A stretch of DNA of 22,626 bases from Nitrososphaeraceae archaeon (GTDB lineage: Archaea > Thermoproteota > Nitrososphaeria > Nitrososphaerales > Nitrososphaeraceae). Where the stretch lies: positions 1 to 22,626 of the forward strand of contig JAICHH010000009.1 in NCBI GenBank assembly GCA_025922715.1, in the 5' to 3' direction. A model generated the notes under the pieces. That model saw only the letters and a program-made list of their open reading frames with translations. It was not told the origin of the DNA and ran no database searches. Of this stretch, positions 8,729-15,582 are shown piece by piece (the first letter of the stretch is position 1; every line of letters begins with the position of its first letter). The position numbers and the translations under genes are program-made.

Positions 8729-8736
8729 TTTAAAAA
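8729..8736 (+). promoter_or_regulatory. TATA-like element of the PII-like gene
   Basis: TTTAAAAA is centred about 35 bases before the TTG at 8768 and would give a leader of about 9 bases. The surrounding A-tract makes the exact box uncertain. Confidence 0.35.
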
Positions 8737-8767
8737 AAAGGTCCTTTCAATATTATTTGATACTAGA

Positions 8768-9121
8768 TTGTCAGAGAAAAATGGAAAAAAAACTAATTCT
8801 CAATTGATACGAATTGAGGCTTTTATAAGGGAAGAAAAAGAAGATGATGTTTTAGCGGCATTAAATAAAATTGGAGTACCTGCAACATTTTATGAATCAA
8901 AAGGAATAGGAAAAGGAGAAAAATATCAAATCAGATACGGTAGACGTGGAGATATCTCTACAATGCCCTATTCCAATAGAAGAACAGTAGAAACAATAGT
9001 TACTGAGGATAAAGTAGACGAAGTAGTGTCTGTAATAAAAGATTCTGCAAAAATTGATAAAACAGGTGGAGCTGGAGGAATATTAGCAATTTCAAAAGTA
9101 GATGAAATTATAAATATCTAA
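8768..9121 (+). CDS. PII (GlnB/GlnK)-like signalling protein with altered nucleotide site
   Basis: A 117-residue protein with the PII order of elements: strand LIRIEAFIR (13-21), helix KEDDVLAALNKIG, strand ATFYESKGIG, a T-loop region (about 46-72), strand RTVETIVTED, helix VDEVVSVIKDSA and a C-terminal B-loop/strand. PII trimers sense ATP/ADP and 2-oxoglutarate and control ammonium uptake and nitrogen metabolism. Two canonical nucleotide elements are missing. The Gln of GFGxQxG is absent (KGIGKG at 45-50), and the B-loop GDGK is replaced by GGIL (103-106). It may therefore be a PII-like protein with another ligand. It starts at TTG, and no transporter or glutamine synthetase gene is adjacent. 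The superfamily is likely; the ligand is unknown. Confidence 0.75.
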   Translation: MSEKNGKKTNSQLIRIEAFIREEKEDDVLAALNKIGVPATFYESKGIGKGEKYQIRYGRRGDISTMPYSNRRTVETIVTEDKVDEVVSVIKDSAKIDKTGGAGGILAISKVDEIINI

Positions 9122-9374
9122 TAGTGTAACATTTCATAATCATTTTTATTTTGTTATAATACTAATTTGATTATATAAGTATATAAAGAAACCCTCAGGG
9201 CAACTAGTAACAAATTTTACTTTAGGTACTTGATAGTTCAATATCACAATAATAATAATCATAATAATACTAATATAAATATCAACTTCTAATTTCTGTC
9301 TATAGTTTTATTATCAAATAAATAAATAAATTGTTCGAGAAGTATTTTGTTTTTAGAATAATTAAAAACAGTAA
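9122..9374. other. Convergent intergenic region with simple repeats
   Basis: This lies between the 3' ends of the PII-like and DHH genes. It holds T-rich runs just after 9140 (TCATTTTTATTTTG), typical of archaeal termination, an (AAT)4 run at 9248-9259 and a run of AAAT units at 9316-9331. I see no gene. Confidence 0.5.
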
Positions 9375-10376
9375 TTAACTTGAGATTTTTGTATCTACCA
9401 ATTCAACAAAGTTATTGAATGAATCTTTAGGAATTACAGCCCCACATGCTTTATCATGACCTCCTCCACTTCCTCCCAAAGTTGATGCAATCTCATTTAC
9501 AATTCTTCCTAAATGAACACCGCAATCTTTAGATCCTCTAATGGAAATAATAAAAACTTCTTTTTCTTCTTTATATTTATAAACCATCGCAATTTTTTTT
9601 TCTGACATTCCTAAAACAAAATTTACTACTGTACTTGATGCCAGATCAAGATTATTTTGTACTAAAGCAAGATTATCTTTAGTTTTAATCTCATTGGAAA
9701 TGGAACTAATAGCATTAGATATTTTTTTTGCATATTTTTCTGCTTCTATAAACCCACCTTCAATTTCATGAGGGAATTTCATAGCAGATAATACATTAAC
9801 AATATTGTACAGATATTCCTCATTGTTTTGGTTGGAGGAAATCATGTAAGACAGTGCTGTTGATTCTAACATTAAAAATTGTCTGTCATATCTAGGTATT
9901 AGTGATGAAGCTACAGGCTTATTATCAAGATAATCAGTTAGGGCACCTGCAGCAGCAAAAAATGATGCATTAGAAGAAAGTTTTTTTTTATATTTATTAT
10001 AAACATGGACACTGGTACATTCTTGAGTAGAGTGTATGAGATTCACTCCTATTTTTTTTATTTCTTTCTTTGCTTCTTCTTCAATGTCATGATGATCAAT
10101 ATAAGTTACTTTATATCCTAAAGCAATCATTTTACATAATATTGAAATAAACTTGTACTGATTTTTTTTGTTTAATCCAAGATCACAAATAAATATTCTA
10201 TTATACCCTTTTGTTACAGGTAAGAGATTTTTTAGTAGTTTTTCAAGCTTATTTATAAGATTTGCATAATCTACTAACACTACAGACACTTTTTTTTTGA
10301 AAACAGAATTTATCAGTATAGCTGATGATAGACCATCAACATCTTCTTTATGAGAAATACATATTGTAATAGTCAT
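9375..10376 (-). CDS. DHH-DHHA1 family phosphoesterase
   Basis: A 333-residue protein of the DHH superfamily, which includes RecJ-like nucleases, nanoRNases/pAp phosphatases and cyclic-dinucleotide phosphodiesterases. Motif I is present as SHKEDVDGLSSA (8-19), motif II as ICDLG with D65, motif III as YIDHHD with DHH at 94-96, and the DHHA1 substrate loop as GSGGGHDKACG with H307. All Mn-binding positions look intact. It is smaller than archaeal RecJ/GAN exonucleases and lacks extra domains, so degradation of short oligonucleotides or nucleotide phosphates is more likely than processive DNA resection. This is inference. It starts 18 bases after the stop of the 46-residue membrane protein and may share its promoter. 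Confidence 0.88.
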   Translation of the reverse strand: MTITICISHKEDVDGLSSAILINSVFKKKVSVVLVDYANLINKLEKLLKNLLPVTKGYNRIFICDLGLNKKNQYKFISILCKMIALGYKVTYIDHHDIEEEAKKEIKKIGVNLIHSTQECTSVHVYNKYKKKLSSNASFFAAAGALTDYLDNKPVASSLIPRYDRQFLMLESTALSYMISSNQNNEEYLYNIVNVLSAMKFPHEIEGGFIEAEKYAKKISNAISSISNEIKTKDNLALVQNNLDLASSTVVNFVLGMSEKKIAMVYKYKEEKEVFIISIRGSKDCGVHLGRIVNEIASTLGGSGGGHDKACGAVIPKDSFNNFVELVDTKISS

Positions 10377-10394
10377 TTTAGCTATAATTAAAGA

Positions 10395-10535
10395 TTAAAT
10401 ATTATTTTCAATTTTATCAGTTTGGATTTTCTTCTTTCTAATTGTTAAAAGTGATGATAATAAGATAGTTGCAGAAAAAAATCCTGAAATAGCGATCATG
10501 ACCAGAAAAGGATCCACAATTTGTTCAGTTGCCAT
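10395..10535 (-). CDS. 46-residue single-span membrane protein
   Basis: This short frame encodes an acidic N-terminus (MATEQIVDPF), one hydrophobic span (about 10-31) and a basic tail (RKKKIQTDKIENN), the layout of an N-out/C-in membrane protein. I do not recognise a family. Strong support comes from an excellent TATA box centred 25-26 bases before its ATG, so transcription should begin exactly at the start codon. The DHH phosphoesterase gene starts 18 bases after its stop on the same strand, so the two probably form an operon. Cytochrome or transporter accessory subunits often look like this, but nothing here decides its role. Confidence 0.6.
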   Translation of the reverse strand: MATEQIVDPFLVMIAISGFFSATILLSSLLTIRKKKIQTDKIENNI

Positions 10536-10556
10536 ATACAATATCCAAAAAACCAT

Positions 10557-10564
10557 TATATATA
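10557..10564 (-). promoter_or_regulatory. TATA box of the 46-residue protein/DHH operon
   Basis: The alternating TATATATA is centred 25-26 bases before the ATG at 10535. This exact spacing for such a short frame is the best evidence that the small gene is real. Confidence 0.6.
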
Positions 10565-10627
10565 TACTATTAAGATGGCAATATTTTGGTTAATTAGATC
10601 ACTCTCTTAAATCGGGATATTAAAACC

Positions 10628-10635
10628 TTTAAATA
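10628..10635 (+). promoter_or_regulatory. TATA box of the Dps-like ferritin gene
   Basis: TTTAAATA is centred 25-26 bases before the ATG at 10657, predicting a leaderless transcript. It is divergent from the promoter at 10557-10564, about 70 bases away. Confidence 0.55.
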
Positions 10636-10656
10636 TTACTATTCAAATCGAATAAT

Positions 10657-11250
10657 ATGTCAAATGATCAAAACAGACCTGTTCCAAAAATTGTGGCATT
10701 GGAAGTTTTGGAAAAGAATGGCGTAAATGTACAAAGATTAATTGAATTAATTAGAAAAGGTGTAGGCGCTGAGTTTACAACATATTATTATTATACAATC
10801 TTAAGAATGCATTGTACAGGTTTAGAGGGTGAAGGAATTAAGGAAATAGTCGAGGATGCAAGAATTGAAGATAGGAATCACTTTGAAGCAATGACTCCTA
10901 GATTATATGAATTAGGTGGAAGCCTCCCACGAGATATTAGAGAATTTGCCGACCAGGCTGGATGCCCAGATGCATATTTACCGGATAACTGGCAAGATAT
11001 CAATTCAATATTAAAGGTATTGTTAGAGGCAGAACAATGTGCAATAAGATCATGGGGAGAGGTATGCGATATGACCGCAGGTAAAGATCCACGAACATAT
11101 GATATAGCACAAAAAATAATGCAAGAAGAAGTTGAACACGAGGCATGGTTTATTGAGCTTTTGTCAAAAAGACCTTCTGGTCACTTTAGAAGAAAGTTTG
11201 TTGGACAATCTCCACATGTTAGTGAACACGGCGGTTTAATCCACTCTTAA
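10657..11250 (+). CDS. Dps-like ferritin (DPSL/thioferritin), oxidative-stress iron storage
   Basis: A 197-residue ferritin-fold protein of the archaeal Dps-like group, which forms a 12-subunit shell, oxidises Fe(II) with peroxide and protects DNA. Diiron ligands are visible as E39 (GAEFTTYYYY), E71xxxH75 (EDRNH), E126 and E158xxH161 (EEVEH). Two cysteines, C103 (GCPDAYLP) and C128 (EQCAIRSW), are spaced like the conserved pair near the ferroxidase centre that defines thioferritins. The C-terminal tail (PSGHFRRKFVGQSPHVSEHGG) is basic and His-rich and could contact DNA or metal. The leaderless promoter supports this start. A peroxide-responsive role is usual for the family, but no operator is evident. 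Confidence 0.88.
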   Translation: MSNDQNRPVPKIVALEVLEKNGVNVQRLIELIRKGVGAEFTTYYYYTILRMHCTGLEGEGIKEIVEDARIEDRNHFEAMTPRLYELGGSLPRDIREFADQAGCPDAYLPDNWQDINSILKVLLEAEQCAIRSWGEVCDMTAGKDPRTYDIAQKIMQEEVEHEAWFIELLSKRPSGHFRRKFVGQSPHVSEHGGLIHS

Positions 11251-11284
11251 TTTCTTTAATCTTTTATATTTTTTATTTTTTATA
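11251..11284 (+). terminator. T-rich terminator of the Dps-like gene
   Basis: Directly after the stop codon comes a T-dominated run with several blocks of four to six T (TTTCTTT, CTTTTATATTTTTTATTTTTT). Archaeal RNA polymerase terminates at such U-tracts without a hairpin. Confidence 0.45.
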
Positions 11285-11348
11285 GCATATAACCTTTAAT
11301 GAAGGACTACAATACTTATTAGGCCACTTTTTTATAATTATTGCAAGA

Positions 11349-11492
11349 ATGAGACGAAGAACAGCAGAGATGATTATGATAGGTTCAGGAATAGGAATAG
11401 CAGCAAGTGCAGGGGCTATGAATATTACTTATATGATTTATGGAGGATTAGCAATCTTGGGTTTAGGTATAATTTCAATACTTTGGAGATAA
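11349..11492 (+). CDS. 47-residue Gly/Ala/Met-rich membrane protein
   Basis: This short frame encodes a basic start (MRRRTAE) followed by two closely spaced glycine-rich hydrophobic segments (about 8-24 and 28-45) ending in LWR, with no charged residue in between. Composition is unlike chance translation of AT-rich DNA, which gives Lys/Asn/Ile rather than Gly/Ala. The protein looks like a hairpin membrane peptide with both ends inside. No family is recognised. Upstream there is a T-rich, TATA-like stretch (11328-11336), but its spacing is too short for this ATG, so the promoter or the start is uncertain. It lies between the Dps-like and sugar kinase genes. Confidence 0.5.
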   Translation: MRRRTAEMIMIGSGIGIAASAGAMNITYMIYGGLAILGLGIISILWR

Positions 11493-11522
11493 CTTTCATA
11501 AAAAAACAATAACAACAATGCA

Positions 11523-11530
11523 TTATAAAG
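11523..11530 (+). promoter_or_regulatory. TATA-like element of the sugar kinase gene
   Basis: TTATAAAG is centred about 31 bases before the TTG at 11558, giving a predicted leader of about 6 bases. Confidence 0.4.
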
Positions 11531-11557
11531 AAATCAAATAGGTGTTTCCATAGAATT

Positions 11558-12622
11558 TTGGATCCGATTACAATTTTTGAAAAAATAAAAGATGAACAAT
11601 GCAATAATAAATCAATTACAGTATTGCATGATTTTTTTATTGACCGAATAATCAAAATTAAAAATATAGAGGAGTTTTTTGTACGTATAAAAGAAAAAAC
11701 AAAGTATGGAGGTGGAAGTATTAGAGGAATATCTACTACACAATTTGAAGGAGGAAATGCAGTAAATATTGCTTATTGTCTTGGAAAACTTGGATTTAAT
11801 GTAGATCTATTCACTATAACTGATGATTCAAGTAACATGAACTTAAAATATTTTTTTAGTGATTTACCTAAAGTAAAATTGCACTTATCCTATGGAAAAC
11901 CAGGATATACAACGTCATTAGAAATCCATAACTCAATAGACTTAAATGATTCTAATATAATGATTAGTGATGTAGGAGAAAATTCAGATTTTGGACCAGA
12001 AAAACTAAGTTCTTACGATGATAAAGAAATATTACATGATTCTGGTGCCGTTATTCTTGTAAATTGGGCTAGTAATTGGAAAGGAAATGAACTTTTAAAA
12101 TATGTATTTCAAAATTCACCTAAAGCATTACATTTTGTTGATCCTGCAGATATTCAAACACGGAGTAATGAATTTTGCTCATTATTAAGAGATCCAAATA
12201 GTATGATAGATATCCTAAGTATTAATGAGAATGAATGTAATTCTTTACTCTTTGAATTAGATCTCAAAAATTTTTCCTTATGTAACAAATATAGCAGCAA
12301 CAATATACAACTAGCTGTTAAAGAGTTAGCAAAAAAATTAGGTGTATTTATAGACCTTCACACCAGATATGGTTGTGCTTGTTCTAATGGGGATGAGGTT
12401 TATTTTGCATATAATATAAAAAATATTGTTGTGCGAAATTTAACTGGTGCAGGGGATTCCTGGGATGCGGCTGATATTATAGGACATCTTATTGAATTAC
12501 CTCCACAAGAGAGGTTATTTTTTTCTAATGCTTTTGCTTCATTATATATATCAATAGAGAATAGACAATTAATTTCATTAGAGAAATTTTTTGAATATTA
12601 CTATAAATTGAATAATAAATAA
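11558..12622 (+). CDS. PfkB/ribokinase-family carbohydrate kinase
   Basis: A 354-residue kinase of the ribokinase superfamily, which phosphorylates sugars or nucleosides. The N-terminal substrate motif is GGNAVNIAYCLGKLG (65-79), and the C-terminal motif is LTGAGDSWDAA with the anion hole GAG and catalytic base D300 (GAGD 297-300). A WASNW segment and DPADI in the middle suit the nucleotide/substrate cleft. The N-terminal 50 residues are longer than in ribokinase, and the GGG at 51-53 is extra. The protein starts at TTG, with no better start near. The substrate is unknown. It is convergent with the sugar-nucleotide dehydrogenase gene, but a link to that pathway is only a guess. Confidence 0.85.
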   Translation: MDPITIFEKIKDEQCNNKSITVLHDFFIDRIIKIKNIEEFFVRIKEKTKYGGGSIRGISTTQFEGGNAVNIAYCLGKLGFNVDLFTITDDSSNMNLKYFFSDLPKVKLHLSYGKPGYTTSLEIHNSIDLNDSNIMISDVGENSDFGPEKLSSYDDKEILHDSGAVILVNWASNWKGNELLKYVFQNSPKALHFVDPADIQTRSNEFCSLLRDPNSMIDILSINENECNSLLFELDLKNFSLCNKYSSNNIQLAVKELAKKLGVFIDLHTRYGCACSNGDEVYFAYNIKNIVVRNLTGAGDSWDAADIIGHLIELPPQERLFFSNAFASLYISIENRQLISLEKFFEYYYKLNNK

Positions 12623-12716
12623 GATGTCTAATAAAAAATACATCAGAGAAAAGATTACTAATTTATATTTTATCTAGTAGATCAATATTTAATAATAGTA
12701 AATAAAATAAAGTATA

Positions 12717-13589
12717 TTATTTTGTTAGTGCCGTTTTTGTTACCAATTCTTCAATTTTTTTGTTTATATCTAAAGTCACTTTAAGTAAGTCGGGTGTCCA
12801 GCCTCTTTTTCTGATAAATGTAGACAAGGCTTTAGTATCTTTTGGCAAACATGCACCTTCAAATGGCTTACCTGCGATAGTTCCATATTTACCTATACGT
12901 TTATCCATTGATACACCTAAACTTACAGCTCTATCATCTATACCTATTTCTTTGCATAACATTCCGATTTCATTAAAGAAGGATATTTTTAATGACAGGA
13001 AGCAATTAGAGGTATACTTTATCATCTCTGCAGCCTTAGGACTAGTAACAATAATTTTTTCGGTAAGGGGTTTGTACAGTTCTTGTAATAATTTGGAACT
13101 GTCTTCAACATCTTCTCCTATAATTACTCTATCAGGAATAAAAAAATCTTCATATGCACTTTCTTGTCGTAAAAATTCAGGATTATAACAAACATCATAA
13201 TCTTTACCTCTCGTTTTTTTACACTCTTGATCCAGATAATCAATTACTATTTCATTCATTGTTCCTGGCAACATGGTACTTCTGAAAACTATCAAGTTAT
13301 ATTTATTAGATTGATTTAACGCATCTGTAATTGAACATAGAGCAGATTTAACTTGTGACAAATCTTGTTCATCATTATCTCCAGTAGGTGTATTAACACA
13401 AACAAAGGTAATATCACTGTGCTGTAAAGCATCCTTGACGTTATGAGCAATCTTAAAGCCTTCTTTCTTTAACGTTTCCATCCTATTCTTAGAAATATCA
13501 TAGAAAAGAACGTCGTGACCTAGCTTATGAAATCCTTTTCCCGTTGCAGAGCCAACTACTCCGGATCCAATTATAGAAATTTTTACCAT
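12717..13589 (-). CDS. UDP-glucose/GDP-mannose dehydrogenase family, short form
   Basis: An NAD-dependent enzyme of the family that oxidises UDP-glucose, GDP-mannose or UDP-HexNAc to the uronic acid in two steps. The Rossmann motif is GSGVVGSATGKGF at the N-terminus, followed by VCVNTPTG, YNPEFLRQESA, the central-domain EMIKYTSNCFLS, and the catalytic-cysteine motif FEGACLPKDT with C247. It has only 290 residues and stops just after the central dimerisation helix. The C-terminal UDP-binding domain of typical 400-450-residue members is absent and is not found in the 94 bases downstream. It is divergent from the polysaccharide synthase gene, which suggests that it supplies a uronic-acid donor. 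Confidence 0.87.
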   Translation of the reverse strand: MVKISIIGSGVVGSATGKGFHKLGHDVLFYDISKNRMETLKKEGFKIAHNVKDALQHSDITFVCVNTPTGDNDEQDLSQVKSALCSITDALNQSNKYNLIVFRSTMLPGTMNEIVIDYLDQECKKTRGKDYDVCYNPEFLRQESAYEDFFIPDRVIIGEDVEDSSKLLQELYKPLTEKIIVTSPKAAEMIKYTSNCFLSLKISFFNEIGMLCKEIGIDDRAVSLGVSMDKRIGKYGTIAGKPFEGACLPKDTKALSTFIRKRGWTPDLLKVTLDINKKIEELVTKTALTK

Positions 13590-13609
13590 TACTGTTCCAC
13601 AAACCTCTT

Positions 13610-13617
13610 TTTATAAA
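13610..13617 (-). promoter_or_regulatory. TATA box of the sugar-nucleotide dehydrogenase gene
   Basis: TTTATAAA is centred about 24 bases before the ATG at 13589, again a leaderless arrangement. It opposes the synthase promoter at 13794-13801. Confidence 0.55.
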
Positions 13618-13793
13618 AAAAAACGCAAAATAATATATAAGTACTACTATCTCTTTTTCACTTATATAGTTAGAATTGATTCTTTTAAATATTCTTCTAT
13701 AAAACATTAATATGAATTTTAAATATAAAATTTATCTCATACACAAGTGTTACTACTTTTATTTGAGTTTCTTAATAAGAAGTTTTACGATCC

Positions 13794-13801
13794 ATATATA
13801 A
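13794..13801 (+). promoter_or_regulatory. TATA box of the polysaccharide synthase gene
   Basis: ATATATAA is centred about 35 bases before the ATG at 13833 and predicts a leader of about 10 bases. A second AT-rich element at 13814-13826 lies too close to the start to be used. Confidence 0.4.
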
Positions 13802-13832
13802 ATTAGAAGGCACAAATATAAAAATAATTTAG

Positions 13833-15290
13833 ATGTACAGATTAATGGATCCAAGAGCATCAGAGGAAGTTACGATTGCTATAATTATCTCAGTATTATC
13901 TGTACTTCTCATTTTTTCTATAATGTATATTTTTTCACCTGATTTTTTTAATAAAATATCTTTATTAGAACCAATTCAGTCTTTAGTCTTAAAGCTTTCT
14001 GAATTTTTGGGATATGTGGCTATTAATTACTATCAACTCATATGGATATATATACCACTTGGAATAATAGGGCTTTGGAGATGGAGTGTATGGGTTTTCA
14101 AAAAATCTACATCTTTTTTATACAAACCCAAACTCCCTTGTAGTGATCAGAGCTATTACAAATACAGTATAATCACTCCAGTTTATAATGAAGATCCTAA
14201 AATTTTTGATCAGGCAATAAGATCGTGGATTAAAAATGAACCTAATGAGATAATCGGAGTAATAGACCAAAGTGATAACCGTTGTATTGAAATTTTCAAT
14301 TCTTTTGCAAAAGATTATTCATTTATGAAGATTATCATAGCAACAAAGCCTGGTAAAAGACCAGCACTGGCTGAAGGAATAAAAGAGGCGAACTATAAAA
14401 TTGTTGCTCTTGTAGATAGTGACACAATATGGGCAGAAAATATTAGGGAATCAATACTTTCTCCTTTTGACGATCAACTAATAGGAGGCGTTACGACAAG
14501 ACAACATCCTATTGAAAGAAAGACAATATGGCAGAAAATAACAGACATTTTTTGGGATATGAGAAATTATTATGATCTACCTGCTCAGACTGCAATGGGT
14601 CAGGCTCTTTCGTGTCTGTCAGGTAGAACTTCTCTATATAGAAAAGACATAATAATTGAAGATTTGGATAACTTTCTTAATGAAATAGTCTTAGGAAAGA
14701 AGAAAGAATCTGGAGAAGATAAATGTTTAACAAGAATTGTTCAAAGTAAAGGTTGGAAAACATACTATCAGAGCAATGCGGTAATATATTCATATGCTGC
14801 TCCTGATTTTAAGACTTTTTGGAGTCAACGATTAAGATGGTCAAGAAATAGTCATAATTCTGATTTAATAAGTTTATGGAATGGATGGGCATGGAAGCAT
14901 CCATTTTTAGCGTTTCATATAATAGATCGATTTATTTCCATCTTTACATTATTTTTTGGTCCTATATTTTTTGGTATATCACTTTATTTGAATCACTATG
15001 TATTAGCGGTATCCATTTTACTTTTATGGATGGTAGGCCGAGGAATTAAAATTTTACCACATCTAAAGAGACATCCTGGTGATATTATACTTCTTCCAGT
15101 ATATGTAGTAATCAATTTTATGATTGCCATAATAAAACTATACGCCTTAGTAACAATCAGGGATCAGAAATGGATTAGATCCAAGAATAGGAAATCCGTT
15201 ACTTCAACATTTAAAAAGATAAAGAATTTAATACTAACAACTGAAATAATAGGTTCACTAGTTTTTATGGTAATTTTCATAATACGTTAA
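13833..15290 (+). CDS. Processive GT2 polysaccharide synthase (hyaluronan/chitin-synthase-like)
   Basis: A 485-residue membrane glycosyltransferase. Two N-terminal spans (about 15-35 and 62-82) precede a cytosolic GT-A domain (about 108-340), followed by four or so C-terminal spans (about 366-386, 388-402, 418-440, 466-484). Motifs match the hyaluronan synthase/NodC/chitin synthase branch: TPVYNE (115-120), GKRPAL (174-179), the metal-binding DSD (195-197), SGRTSLYR (263-270), GEDKCLT (294-300) with the catalytic acid, and QRLRW (332-336), which grips the growing chain. Such enzymes polymerise UDP-sugars and export the chain through their own pore. The polymer cannot be read from sequence. 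The divergent UDP-sugar dehydrogenase gene suggests a uronic-acid-containing product. Confidence 0.9.
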   Translation: MYRLMDPRASEEVTIAIIISVLSVLLIFSIMYIFSPDFFNKISLLEPIQSLVLKLSEFLGYVAINYYQLIWIYIPLGIIGLWRWSVWVFKKSTSFLYKPKLPCSDQSYYKYSIITPVYNEDPKIFDQAIRSWIKNEPNEIIGVIDQSDNRCIEIFNSFAKDYSFMKIIIATKPGKRPALAEGIKEANYKIVALVDSDTIWAENIRESILSPFDDQLIGGVTTRQHPIERKTIWQKITDIFWDMRNYYDLPAQTAMGQALSCLSGRTSLYRKDIIIEDLDNFLNEIVLGKKKESGEDKCLTRIVQSKGWKTYYQSNAVIYSYAAPDFKTFWSQRLRWSRNSHNSDLISLWNGWAWKHPFLAFHIIDRFISIFTLFFGPIFFGISLYLNHYVLAVSILLLWMVGRGIKILPHLKRHPGDIILLPVYVVINFMIAIIKLYALVTIRDQKWIRSKNRKSVTSTFKKIKNLILTTEIIGSLVFMVIFIIR

Positions 15291-15317
15291 TTTTTTAAAC
15301 CTCTATATCGGTATAGC

Positions 15318-15325
15318 TTTTATAT
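15318..15325 (+). promoter_or_regulatory. TATA box of the Cys/His protein-thrS operon
   Basis: TTTTATAT is centred 25-26 bases before the ATG at 15347, predicting a leaderless transcript that continues into the threonyl-tRNA synthetase gene. Confidence 0.55.
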
Positions 15326-15346
15326 TCAAATATAATTTTACTATAG

Positions 15347-15556
15347 ATGGGTAGAGTAAACAAAGGTATTAACTGTAGCATAAAAGGATGTACCGAACAA
15401 GCAGAAAGATCTATGAGTGAGAGCAAAGGGAGAATGGCTAACGATTTGGATATTTCCTCAACCAGTAAAAGAATCTATTTATGTAGAAATCATTATAAAG
15501 AATGGAAAAAAGCTACAAAAGAAGATCGAGAAACAGAAAGAGCAAGATGGAAATAA
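15347..15556 (+). CDS. 69-residue Cys/His zinc-finger-like protein upstream of thrS
   Basis: A small basic protein with C10 and C15 (NCSIKGC), C46 and H49 (YLCRNHY) as a probable Zn site. A Ser/Met-rich linker lies between the two pairs, and a highly charged C-terminal helix (KEWKKATKEDRETERARWK) follows. It is very likely RNA- or ribosome-associated by composition, but I do not recognise a named family. The gene has its own leaderless promoter and ends 26 bases before the ThrRS start, so the two are probably co-transcribed, which hints at a translation-related role. Confidence 0.7.
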   Translation: MGRVNKGINCSIKGCTEQAERSMSESKGRMANDLDISSTSKRIYLCRNHYKEWKKATKEDRETERARWK

Positions 15557-15582
15557 AAAATTAGATTAAGGTAAGATGGAAA

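Noticed and set aside
9316..9331. Tandem AAAT units and nearby AAT repeats
   Set aside because: Short simple repeats with few units in an AT-rich intergenic region; no spacer structure or length to suggest CRISPR or a functional satellite.
9332..9345. TTGTTCGAGAAG resembling a tRNA T-loop
   Set aside because: No acceptor stem, D-arm or anticodon arm can be paired around it, and the flanks are almost entirely A/T.
11425..11655. 76-codon minus-strand frame across the start of the sugar kinase
   Set aside because: It overlaps the antisense of both the 47-residue frame and the kinase N-terminus, and the Cys/Leu/Phe-rich product looks like shadow coding.
12760..13188. 142-codon plus-strand frame inside the sugar-nucleotide dehydrogenase
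   Set aside because: It is the antisense shadow of a gene with clear catalytic motifs, and its translation has no recognisable domain.
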